DNA from: Anastrepha obliqua
Taxonomy: Eukaryota > Arthropoda > Insecta > Diptera > Tephritidae
Assembly: GCF_027943255.1 (NCBI RefSeq)
Contig: NC_072894.1
Span: 60,515,601-60,579,600 of the forward strand
Direction: 5' to 3'
DNA length: 64,000 bases
The notes beneath the pieces are model-generated. The model did no database searches. It had not been told where the DNA came from and was given only the letters and a program-made list of their open reading frames with translations. Position 1 is the first letter of the stretch, and every line of letters begins with the position of its first letter. Shown here one piece after another: positions 37,933 to 48,500 of the stretch. The translations under genes were made by a program, and so were the position numbers.

Positions 37933-38105
37933 GGTGGTCGTCGTAGCCGTTTTGTGCATATCAACCATTTAATAGGGCCGGTGTTCTAATCCCACTATGG
38001 GAATGAAACACCAAATACGTAGCAAGTAGCGGTTGCTCCTTAGCAGACAATGGCAAACTTCGGAGTGCATTTCTGCCATGAAAAAGCTTCTCATAAAAAA
38101 CCAGA
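37933..38105 (+). repeat. tRNA-derived SINE, 5' half, next to a mariner relic
   Basis: The A-box region GTCGTCGTAGCCGTTTTGTG and B-box-like GGTGTTCTAATCCC are 28 bp apart. The body GACAATGGCAAACTTCGGAGTGCATTTCTGCCATGAAAAAGCTTCTCATAAAA follows. The copy stops abruptly where mariner sequence resumes, and the open frame crossing the boundary shows it lies at or within the mariner. Confidence 0.75.
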
Positions 38106-38129
38106 TCACATACATATAGTATGTGCAAA

Positions 38130-38412
38130 TGCATATGCTTCAACTTGGGAAACAAAAAGAAGTCGCACGGGGCCATATCAGGTGAATACGATGTTTGCAC
38201 AATGGTATTTACTTGGTGTTTGGTGCGTTATCATCATGCAAAATCCAAGAATTGTTTGCCCACATTTCCGGCCGTTTGCGACGTGCAGCATCTCTCAAAC
38301 GCTTAAAAACGGATGAATAATATTCTTTATTGACTTTCTGGCCCGATGGAAGATACTCATGGTGCACTACGACTTGGTAATCGAAGAAAGCAGTCAACAT
38401 CACCTTCCCGGT
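38130..38412 (-). mobile_element. mariner transposase relic
   Basis: The minus strand reads MLTAFFDYQVVVHHEYLPSG, QKVNKEYYSSVFKRLRDAAR and then WILHDDNAPNTK. After a gap SYSPDMAPCDFFLFPKLKH follows. The second and third catalytic blocks are present but HHDNAPAHT is mutated. The copy is cut on both sides by the SINE and the Tc1-like fragment. Confidence 0.8.
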
Positions 38413-38428
38413 ACGTTTTGATCATAGG

Positions 38429-38810
38429 GTATGGTCATTGAAATAGGTACCCCTTACGTTCACACGGAAAATGCAATTTTTTTAAATCGAAAACAACTGA
38501 TATTAAATTGTATCTGGTTTTTATTTCATCGACTAACAAATAAAAATAATAATTCAAACCTCTCTTAAAACTTAAACTAGTGGCAATGGGAACAAAAAGG
38601 AAATATTCATGTGGTCGTTAAAATAGGTACGAAAATTAAATAGATACGAAATAAAAAGAACTTAGTGATTTTGTTAAAAAATGCCGCTTAAATTATCGAA
38701 GTTTAATCAATAAACACTGTGCCCACCATGATTGTCAATGACTTGTTGTATTCGATTTGGTATAGAATAGATAATCCTGCGGCAGGCTTCGGTGGAAGTA
38801 CAATACCACG
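38429..38810 (-). mobile_element. Tc1-like element, 3' end with internal direct repeat
   Basis: The minus strand reads CRRIIYSIPNRIQQVIDNHG then GHSVY before a stop at 38707-38709, the Tc1 C-terminus (SMPxRxxxVIxxxGxHTxY). Downstream (towards 38429) the terminus has two copies of TGGTC(A/G)TT(G/A)AAATAGGTAC, at 38432-38450 and 38612-38630. This matches the IR/DR arrangement of Tc1-like transposons. The rest of the transposase is missing. Confidence 0.75.
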
Positions 38811-38922
38811 GAATAAAAACCGTGCGCAACGTTTTCTTTTTTTACTGTACTGAGTAATGATGCGTTTGCTGAATGTTGGGTTGGATTCAGCCTTGGAGAC
38901 GCCTGACGAAATTTGTTTAAAT

Positions 38923-39430
38923 TTAGGTTAGGTAACTTGATATTAAGTGGCAGCTAAGTTTCACTCAAAGCTCTGTCATTATTTGAGGTAGTTCAGCAGA
39001 AGTTTTTGTAACCCACCATAATCCATGTGGATAATTTGACCTGCCCATCTGATGCGTTGACACTTAGCAGATCCTTATTGTACGTGATTATGCAATCTGT
39101 ATCTGTTTCGCATATTGGCCGAATTTATTTTAAGTTTGTAAAGTCAAGCCAAAAAGCAGATTTGATAGGTCCACTCAGATTAAAAAGTCCGTTAGGAAGC
39201 TCTGGAAAGTGAAAGGGTAGATAGTCAAGGAGGAAGAGAAATAACTGAAGGAAAAGGAAAGGGTAGTATAGAGAAATAGAAGTAGTTAGTCTTGTGAGAG
39301 TTTTCCCATTCTTATGGCAGCAGAACCCAAAATACGCAGTCTTGTTCCAGCAAATGCAGGATACTCACAAAAAAATGTTCAGTGCTATCCGCATCCTCTC
39401 AACAAGACAGGCAAACCGGTAAATTGAGCC
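38923..39430 (-). mobile_element. LINE 3' end with TAACC-type tail
   Basis: On the minus strand 39425-39290 encodes a degraded CxxCxEEDADSTEHFFxxxxHLxxQDC C-terminus (LINE ORF2 Cys/His end). Sequence then runs to TACCTAACCTAAAT at ~38935-38922. A further copy of the region just before the tail lies at 39775-39850 (TAACTTNATATTAAG block). Confidence 0.6.
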
Positions 39431-39772
39431 ATAACGCAATATTTTGCTCTCAAATATTCTTAGGCGCTTCACGTCTGCAAAATTCATGTAATTATATTTT
39501 CAAAGCAAGAGTGCATTCGAACTTTTTATCGCAACTAGTTAAATTCAATGTCTGTTTTGAGCGCATATTTTAATAAAATATTTATAATACGCTCAGATTT
39601 TTAATTTATTTTTATTTAAGTTTTTTCTATTTAAGCTTTTTTCTCTCATATTTATTCACTGTTTCCTAGAGTTCTTGTAAATAAATTCCCAATATAATTT
39701 AAAAAAACTAAGTGGAAAGATTTCATAGATTTTTGTTCTGTTTTTTTTTTTTTTGTATTAAATGATAATTTT

Positions 39773-39850
39773 TTTGAAATTTAGATTAGGTAACTTCATA
39801 TTAAGGGGCCGCCAAGTTTTACTCAAAGTTCTGTCATCATTTGAGGTAAA
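39773..39850. repeat. Second copy of the LINE tail block
   Basis: ATTAGGTAACTTCATATTAAGGGGCCGCCAAGTTTTACTCAAAGTTCTGTCATCATTTGAGGTA matches 38930-38993 with few changes. Confidence 0.75.
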
Positions 39851-39924
39851 TCTCTAATTTATCATACAGTGCGTGCAGAGGCTACGCTCACTAAGGGCAT
39901 GGGACCAGAGAGCTGTTAACGCAA

Positions 39925-40065
39925 GCGCGTGTATCTCTGCCACGAAAAAGCTCCTTATTTGCCGTTCGGAGTGGAAAAACATCAACATGTGGTGTGCGTC
40001 CCCACAAATAGGACCTGTAGATCGGACAAACGCCTAACAGAAGTGTTCCCGCCAATTATTTATTT
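39925..40065 (+). repeat. tRNA-derived SINE, 3' half
   Basis: GTATCTCTGCCACGAAAAAGCTCCTTATTTGCCGTTCGGAGTGGAAAAACATCAACATG...GTGCGTC and the final GTGTTCCCGCCAATTATTT match the body and tail of the copies at 45826-46095 and 56742-57003. The tRNA-like head is missing. Confidence 0.75.
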
Positions 40066-40069
40066 TTTT

Positions 40070-41220
40070 TTTAAACTAAACTTCCGTCCGTCAGTTTAAT
40101 GTTAGAAACTATAACTTTCAATGTGTATGGGTTTGTTTTATTCCAAAAATTAACAGGCAGTCGAATTTAAATTTTATTAAAATGTGCCCGGTTATAAAAA
40201 GTTCAGTACGGAACGAGTTCAGCCTTCCTAACTTGTTTTAGATGAAAATAAACCACCTCACATAAGATGGGTTTTCAAGAAAATCCGACATCCCATTTGC
40301 GGCAAATGCGAATGGACGATTCAATTGAACACGAACTAGAACCTCAATTTTATTGCTTTTTATAAAATACATTCTTTGAACATTTGAAAGAATGAACATT
40401 CCGTTTCGATGAGATACAAACAGATGGATTTATAGAGTTTGTGGAAATATTTATTTTTTCCCTATTCACATTCACTTTCAAATTATAATATTTGTTATAA
40501 AATCACTTTAGGAATTTTGTTTTTAATTTTAGTGAAAACTACTACTACTATTTATTGACTCAAATATTTTAAGTTCCGGTTTCGGTTTGATATTATATGA
40601 TACAAATGCATATTTTAAGAGTAAATAATTGTAGAGTTTGCATACACAAAGAGACAAATAACAAAAGAAATAAATATTGTGAATGAATATGCTTGACTGT
40701 GCTATTAGATCAATAGTAAAATGAGGCAAGGAATCAGGCGTATGATCGTTGAAGTTTATTTTTTAATTGAATAATGGCACAACTACTGCAAAATATTGAG
40801 AATTAGATCAAATTGTGTAGAAGTGTGAGTATATGGAAGAGCTCGGACCCATTCAGTACTGCCTACGTACAGTCTAGCAGGTACAGAATGCTTTACGGAC
40901 ATGCATGCACAGCAAAGCGTAACTCAAACTTTTGCAGAGTAAAAAGAATAAACCAAGAACAAAGTGCTAAAATAGCCAATTTATGTTGAAAACAATGGAA
41001 ATTAAATAGAGTTAATATAAACACTGGAAGGTTCATTCTTTCAAACGTTCACAGTTTCCTTTTTTTTAAATTAAGGTGTCTTTTTGTGTTCAATTGTCTC
41101 AACACACCTAAGACAAATTGGACGTCGAATTTACCTAAAAACCCATCTTAGTACTTCCTGACTTGTTGGAGACTGTTTTAAATTGTAACAAAACAAGGTC
41201 ACGATGTAAGTCAACGTTTC
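40070..41220. other. No gene recognised
   Basis: AT-rich, without motifs on either strand. Confidence 0.45.
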
Positions 41221-41224
41221 TTAC

Positions 41225-41540
41225 ATAGCATGGAGCGTTTAGTGCGCCTTTTTAAATCTTTGTGTTTGTTTTTCACAGCCCCAGGGCTGTATGCCATAAG
41301 CCCACACAGGCTTAAATGTTTGACTATAAGCTAAAACTTTAATTTGAATGGAAAGAGGTGAACTTCTTCCTATAAGCCAATTTAATCTTTGCATTTTAAG
41401 GTTTAATTCAGCATGTTTTATTTTAATGTGCTCTTTCCAGCAGAATTTCGCATCAAGTGTCATTCCTAAGTATTTCGCAGTGTTGCAGTGGGGAGTTTTG
41501 GTGCTTGATTTGTACATATAAAGGACGATATAGATTTTTT
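41225..41540 (-). mobile_element. Jockey-type LINE reverse-transcriptase fragment
   Basis: A 92-codon open frame contains AKYLGMTLDAKFCWKEHIKI, then KMQRLNWLIGRSSPLSIQIK and KPVWAYGIQPWGC. These are the conserved post-palm blocks of Jockey-clade RT (KYLGxxLDxxLxWxxHIxxK...LYxxxxRPxWxYGxxxWG). The rest of the element is missing. Confidence 0.85.
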
Positions 41541-41879
41541 AATTGGTGAAATCTACATGTATTAATTTAGTGTCATTAAATTTTATACGCCGTGGTTCCT
41601 AGGTGGAACATAAGGCCTGAACAAACAGATTATAATTTGATTTATTTCAAGCAAGAAATTTTATTTATCTCTGCGAATAACCTGCTTTCTGCGCTTCTAC
41701 TTCCCCCCATCGCCTTCAGGTGTGGGCTGGTCTCCCGAATCTGCGACTCACTTGGGGGTTCCAATCCAACGCAACTTTTGTGAGATCATCCAGTGGTTTA
41801 CGCGATGCATAGCTGAACCACTTCCATTTGAGATCAATAACTCATAATAATAGCCCATAAGTCGGAGTTACTTATGGTT

Positions 41880-42230
41880 TCAGGCCCGAATATGTGCATC
41901 ATTTTGCATAGAAACCAAATAAAAAGTTTGCAACATTTGCGAGTCGCACGTATTCAGGTTCCACGTCTCACAACCATATTGTATCACCGATTTTAAGTTA
42001 GCGTCAAAAATCTGCAACTTCGTAAGTGTGGATATGTGCGCCGGTCTCCAAAGTTTAGGTAGCATACCAAAGGCAGAACGTTCTTTTGATATGCGATTGC
42101 GAATAACTGCTGCTGATTCGCCATATTTTATGAAAAGGCTGCCGAGATAGCAGACATACAATGATTTTGTTAACGTCCTCCTAGTGTTTACGAGTGGAAT
42201 AAGTCTCATCATCACCGATTGCTAAAATGC
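41880..42230 (-). mobile_element. LINE reverse-transcriptase fragment of a second type
   Basis: The open frame reads LGSLFIKYGESAAVIRNRIS, then KERSAFGMLPKLWRPAHIST and LTKLQIFDANLKSVIQYGCE, then TWNL. This is the FxYLGS...RIxxARxAFxxLxxIWxxxxIsxxTKLRIFNxNVKSVLLYGxETW block common in RTE-like LINEs. It differs clearly from the Jockey piece at 41225-41540. Confidence 0.8.
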
Positions 42231-42239
42231 ATGTACCGT

Positions 42240-43050
42240 CAGCGAAGATAGCCGTTTTTCTATTTTGATCTCGCTTATTCCTAAAATATCTATTGTTCAC
42301 AAATTGAAATAAGATTGCACATATGAAATTACTTACATTGTACATACAAATTGTTATTCAAATATTGATTTGAATTTATTTTTTCAAACTTTCGCAGTTT
42401 GTTTCCATTTAAGTGCTTTTTTGCTACCATTTTTACCAAAAGGGATCTATTTTTTCGAATTTCTTCATCCTTCTTAAATGCAACTTTTCGTAAGTGAAGG
42501 TCGAAACTCTAATGTCACAAGTAAGCAAGCCTTTCAAATAAAATCATGGCAATAAATTAAAAACACTTTGGCATATTTGTTTCAAAATATTTCTCCTTTT
42601 ATTTAATTTCCTCGTAGCTATATACCATATATCATATTGTTTTTCGTTGTATTCTTCAGCTACATCAGCCGACAAAAAATCCAGTCATTGGTCTGGCTCA
42701 ACAAATATAAATTCAATATACATTTGCTGCTTAATTTAAAGGTCCATAAGTATTTTTTTAATTGTTAGTAAAACTTATTTCGGTTCACATACATAATTTT
42801 AATTCATCTGATAAACGTTCAATGTTCTGTATGAAACAAGAAATTCACACATGAGAGATTTAGAAGTTTTTCTTTGCATACTTTTGTGAGCACTAAAGCT
42901 AATATTTTGATTAGAACAATTTAATAAATTTGTTATCTTGAATTCCCTGTTAAAATTATTGTATTTATTTACTTATTCATATATATATATATTTTGTTTT
43001 TTTGTCGTATAAATTCTCCTTCGTTTTATTGTACACAAATCTAGCTTTAT
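42240..43050. other. No gene recognised
   Basis: AT-rich sequence downstream of the SLC6 gene. Confidence 0.45.
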
Positions 43051-43052
43051 TC

Positions 43053-43185
43053 TCAAGCGCTCGCGCCAGTTATTTCCGCAAATGATCTATCAACAAAAGC
43101 GTTTCGTGATGCCGTACGCATCGTACGCATCAAGCGCTCGCGCCAGTTATTTCCGCAAATGATCTATCAACAAAAGCGTTTCGTG
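43053..43185. repeat. Perfect 56-bp direct duplication
   Basis: TCAAGCGCTCGCGCCAGTTA...GCGTTTCGTG occurs at 43053-43108 and again, identical, at 43130-43185. The 21-bp spacer contains TACGCATCGTACGCA, itself a small repeat. It lies ~440 bp downstream of the SLC6 stop and could fall in a long 3' UTR. Confidence 0.9.
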
Positions 43186-43526
43186 TAATTTTCATTGTAA
43201 TTATTATTCGTGTTAGCCATTTTATTTCGCACTTCCTCATTTAAAGCTTACAAAAATATCTTTTCATAAATTTTAATTGGGTATTATTTACAATTTATTC
43301 GTAGTTCTTATATATATTTAGTATTACAGGTATTTTATATTTATTTTCTTTTATTTTAATTTAAAAAATTACTATGCGACGAGTCTAATTCAATTTGGAA
43401 TTGTCTAAGTGTTTATGGTTTTCACTACTACAACTACAACTACTAAACGTCTCTTATCAACCTACATTATTTTATAATTACAATTATTTTATAACGAATT
43501 TGTCTTGGGTACGGAAAAGTCTTTTG

Positions 43527-43549
43527 TTGTATATATATATATATATAAG
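43527..43549. repeat. (TA)n microsatellite
   Basis: A run of about ten TA units, ~80 bp downstream of the SLC6 stop codon (transcribed strand minus). Confidence 0.85.
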
Positions 43550-43593
43550 ATTGTTGCATGTGTGTATGTATGTAGGTATGTATGCATTTCTTA

Positions 43594-43599
43594 TTTATT
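43594..43599 (-). promoter_or_regulatory. Candidate polyadenylation signal AATAAA
   Basis: A canonical hexamer on the minus strand 25 bases after the SLC6 stop. Being so close to the stop, it may not be the main site; further AATAAA-like hexamers occur downstream in this AT-rich DNA. Confidence 0.4.
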
Positions 43600-43623
43600 A
43601 TTTTTGTTTTTTTCGCATGCTCC

Positions 43624-45520
43624 TCACAGCTCCGTGGAGTATTCTTGCGGATTTACGGTGAACTTCCGCCAGCAGATGTGATCCGCGCTGCCGTTCGAAT
43701 TTGGTGGTGGTAATTTGGCTCCTAAGCTCGCTGCCGCAGCTCCTCCACCACCGACGCCTACACTTGCGACTGAGTGTCGATTGTGTTTGGCCATGCTGGC
43801 ACTGGATGAGCGCTTTATATGAGCGACACCTTGCGAACCACTGCCACTGACACGGCTCATAGGATTACGCGCACCTCCATTGGCAGTGATGGCGTTCGTG
43901 CTGCCATATGTTATCGACTCATTGGACGGTGTTATCTCTATACGTGTAGCGTGGCGCCCATCTTCCGATAGTCTTCTAATGTAGACAATCTCCCGATGTT
44001 TCTCCATGTGCATGGAGGGCGCACGCGTTGCATGCACGTGAGCGGGAGGTGGTGGTGGTGAAGGCAAAGGCAATTCTTCATCTTCGTTCTGTTGATGCTG
44101 ATGTTGATGTTGTGTTTGTTGTCTTTGCTGCTCCCTATGTTGATGCTGCTGCTGTTGTGCGCTGGTGCGCTGTTGTGGTTGGGCGCGTGAGCGGTTTGAA
44201 TAGCGCAACGGTTTGCCATCGCTACTTTGGAAGGGCATAAATTGCTGCGCTACCACTGGAAACTTATCTACGCTTATATCCTCTTCGATTGCCGAATCTC
44301 CAAACATGGAGCCACTATAATTGGGCGAACTATTACCGGTGGTTGATTGCTTCCAATTCTGCTGCGTGACATGTCCATTGGCATATTTACCGGAGTTGGA
44401 ATATTGCCCCTTCTTGATCGAGTGCGTGTAGTCGCGTGTACCACGTCTGCGGAGCGTGAAATCACGACGGCCAGTATCTTGGCACACTGAACGCCACTGC
44501 TTCCAGGCATGACGCGCCAATGGATCAGTTGGCCCCCACTCTTTTGCCGGCTTCGATGCTTCGCATATCATACCGAAGAAATTATACTCAACTTGCCGGA
44601 ATATTTGCACACAAGCAATTATAAAAGTCACTGCTAATGCGAGTAGAATAGGCGCCCAACGCGGCACATATTCTGCCAGCAAATCATACTGATCGTCATC
44701 GGAACACCACCACACCAGCGCAGCGGTAAGTATGGCTGGACAAATACACCACAAGCACATCCAACCTTTGAAGATCGGCCGACCAATTGAGAATTCCAAA
44801 TCGGTGTAGATATTTTTGACGCCATAAATCCAGCAGATCGCAATCAGCTCAAAGACAAGCGCTGTAATTAAGATTGTGCCGACGACTCGTATATCCAAAA
44901 TGCGCGCTATAATGAATTTCGGCGCCGCCAGCGATATGATCGTCATAACAAGCGCCACCAAGCTGATGACGTAATTCGGATGACGGGGCACCAAGCGTGT
45001 AACCGTGTAGATGGACACTGTAGTTGCTACAATGGCGGAAATCACGATCAGCGAATAGATTAGTATGGGTATGATACGCGCGATTAGCTCATTGCTGGGC
45101 CGATCGTATAGGACGCGATCGTACACGGCGGTTAGCGGTTTGAGTTCCTCAATCATTACGCCACTATTAGCCGAGAGGTCGAATTGTACCATAAAGAGTG
45201 TGACGGCAATAGCATTCACAAGCAAATTGAAGCAAAGATACACGATCGAAGTGCGTACGGCATCACCTTTGTAGAGGAATTTGCCTGTGACTGCTGGTAG
45301 AGCGCCAAAACCGCAATTCGTGGCGAAGAGTACCTGCATCAATGCGTTGAACCAAATGTTGGAGTCCAGTAGGAGTGACGAATCGAATGGCCATAACTCG
45401 GGAAAGTAGGAGCGCTGGAAGGAGTTGTGCACTTCCCAGCCGGTCAGGCAACATAGCAGCGCAAAGCCGAGAATGCCGAAAAAGAAGAGGCTGCGACGCA
45501 AGAAACGACCATTGTGAGTG
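43624..45520 (-). CDS. SLC6 gene, terminal exon (TM5-TM12 and long C-terminal tail)
   Basis: The acceptor is TGTTCTTTTAG at 45531-45521; translation upstream of 45520 in this frame is intron. Residues ~185-490 hold the remaining membrane helices, including the GKFLYKGD loop after the TM6-like segment and the GVKNIYTDLEFSIGRPIFKGW block. The ~317-residue tail has a basic stretch (FTLRRRGTRDYTHSIKKGQY), a Gln/His-rich run at ~620-654 (44098-44200), a Pro run, Ser/Gly-rich linkers and a terminal STEL. The Gln/His run comes from CAG/CAA/CAT codons. A candidate polyadenylation signal AATAAA (minus strand) lies at 43599-43594, only ~25 bases after the stop; the true 3' UTR may be longer. Confidence 0.93.
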
Positions 45521-48500
45521 CTAAAAGAACAAAAACAGAGAAGAAAACATTTGAAATTTTTTACAATTGTTAGTTTTTTGCAAAGAAAATTATTGTTCGC
45601 TTTTTTGTTTTGCAAGCAAAAACAAAAAGAAACAAAATTTAACAAATTTTTTTTTTTTAATGTAAGAGTCTACGGCAGCTATAAATAGCTTTTCTTGGTA
45701 TTTCAAAGAATAAAGTTAGTCTTAGTAAAATCTTTATGTACAGTAAGAGTTTATGGAAACCGTACAAGTTGTTTTCTCAATGTCCAAAAAAAAGTATCTA
45801 ATAAATATATATGCACATATATACTGGCCGCCGCAGCCGAATGGTTGGTGCATGGCTACCATAAGGAAGTGCGTAAGTTCGAGTCTCCGTGCATTTAACA
45901 CTAAAATGTCAAACAAATTTTTTCTAATAGCGGTCGCCCCTGGGCAGGCAATAGCAAACCTCCAATCTGTCAGGAAAAAGCTCCTCATAAAAAATATCTG
46001 CACTTCGGAGACGGCTTAAAACTGTGGCTTCCTTCATTTGTGGAAAAACATCAAGACGCATACCCCAGGGTGTAAGCACCATTTATATAGTTCGCACTAT
46101 AAAAAAACCGTATGCATCAATAGTACCGAATTAAACCAAAACTTACAGGAAGCCTGCTAACTTCATGAAAAATTCAAAAAATTTAATTCTATAAAAAATC
46201 GGCAAATTTCAAAATATTTATTTCGATTTTTAGACCTTTTCGAAATGTGCAGTTTTGTAGCTCACTCGATTTTAGAATACTTTTGCGCAAGTTTGAAGTG
46301 GCTACCGTTGATAACTCAGAAATTATGAATATTTTCAAGCAGTCTTGCTCATTTTCGCTATTTAAGCGGACATTAAATGGAAGCGTTCCTGATAACCCTT
46401 AAACCGTTAATAGCTGACAATTCAAAATTTTGCTTTGAATACTCTTGCTTCATATATTATTCAAGTTGAACGGGTTGAATTGAAGGAATCCCAATAAATA
46501 TTTTGAAGGTTTATCGATTGTTTTTGTGCTTAAAAAGTCTTAGACTATCGACTTGCCCTTTTTTTAATTAGAATTGTTTTACAATAAATTAATGAGAAAA
46601 GAAATTTCTGAAAACATTGAAAGTATTACAAGAAAACACTGGTACGAGCATTAGTGGCACTGACTGTTCATGCATATCATCATTTCTTAACAGTTTTTTT
46701 AGTTACCAACGAATTGTGGCATATGATGTCAGATTAGAACATGAATTAATGTCAAATGGGAAAATCAAACAAGTTTGTAATTAAAACGATATTAAAAATG
46801 CAAATAATTCTTTTATGAATATTATATGAAGTAAAACCATGGCTTCATTTGATTTTATTTGACAGGTAAAAAAAAAAGAAATCAGTCAAATACCCAAACA
46901 AGTACAATTAAAAACAAAAAATAAAGATTGACAAACAATGGAATCATCGGTATGAAAAAAATACACTTAAATAATTTTGAATGAAAAAACATAAAAAAAA
47001 AATAATATAGTAGTGAAATTAAAATTCAACAAGATTGCCATCCAAAAAATTTACATAAAAATATTAGCTAGGAATATGCCAAACTAATATAAAAAATAAT
47101 GCGGATGTTCACATCAACGATATGCCTAAATAATCTTTACTACTACGCACAAACACACTTACATACGTACATATGAATAAATCATTAAATATGCAAAGGT
47201 GAGAAAAGTTTGGTGTTAAAAATAAATAAATTAATTAATATATCTTGGCATATAAATTACAAAGATTTATTTCATAAATCCACAGGTTGTACTATGTATG
47301 AATTCAGCAGCACACCAACGACTGACGCGACACGATGTGCGGCAAAACTGATAATAGTAGTAAGCGTAAGCACGAAGTAGAAGATGGAGATGGTAATTTA
47401 AGTTGAGTGATATGGGCATATTTCAGTCATGACGTAGCTACGAATCAGTCGGTCGGTCTACACTTTGCTGCTAGCTTCGAGGCCTTGAGAATCATGCCGC
47501 AAAACTTGTATGAGCTGCCAATGCGGCACTTCAAACAAAATGTCGTCGAAAGGCTATAAAAGGCAGGCGCCTTAACCCTTAAGCTTCGCTCATTTTTTGT
47601 CCAGAATGAGTAGTTATTAGGCAAATTTTTTTATTTTTTACGACATCTTTCGTCTAAAAGGACAGAAATAATGGATTCTGTGCGTCAATTAATAACGCAA
47701 GATTGTCATGTGACATAGCGCAAAATAGAGGCATTCTTGGGCCTTGGTGGGGCTTGGTGGGGCTTGGTGGGGCTAGCACACATTCAATATTGCCTAAACA
47801 TTTGGTCGTTAAGCAGATTTGTTCTCGTTGCTTCTTAATTTAAAGGTTCATACCGCATAATTTGCCCCAAAAAGTACTTAGGTTAGGTTAGGACATCGTA
47901 ACAGATGACGAATCGTGGATCTATGCCTATAAGCTGGAAAAAAACATCAATAGGCAGTATGGGTGTGCCAAGGCGAGCATAATGCAGCAAAAATTGTTCG
48001 CAGAAGAAGCATCGCAAGCCTCGAACTACTCTAACACCGAATCACTGATTAGCCTTCCATCAATCCGATGAGGCGACTGAAATCCGCAGAAAGAAATGGC
48101 AATAGATCGGCCACACTCTGAGGAAGATTGACGACAACATCGCCAAACAGTCGCTGCGATGGATCCCCTTTCAACAGCCAGGACGCATTGTAGGCAGATC
48201 ACGAACCACCTGGCGCCGTTCAACGGAGGCTGAAATGAGGTCTTTGAATAAATCTTGTAAGTGCCAATTTTATAAATATATGCAGTTAAATTAATAATTT
48301 ATGGAATAAAAAATGAAGGTTTAGCACACAATATGCAATACAAAATTTCCGGGATTGGGAAGCAAAGTTAAATATTCTAATTTTCATGGACTTTTTAATC
48401 CACTTCATATCTATGAACCTTAATTTTAGTATTTACGTATGGCGTACATACATAACTCATATAGGAAGGAAATATGTACATAAAGAGTATAACTCTTTAG

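Noticed and set aside
45521..45645. Upstream extension of the SLC6 terminal-exon frame
   Set aside because: Pyrimidine tract and AG acceptor at 45521-45531 and a phase-matched donor at 48530 show it is intron.
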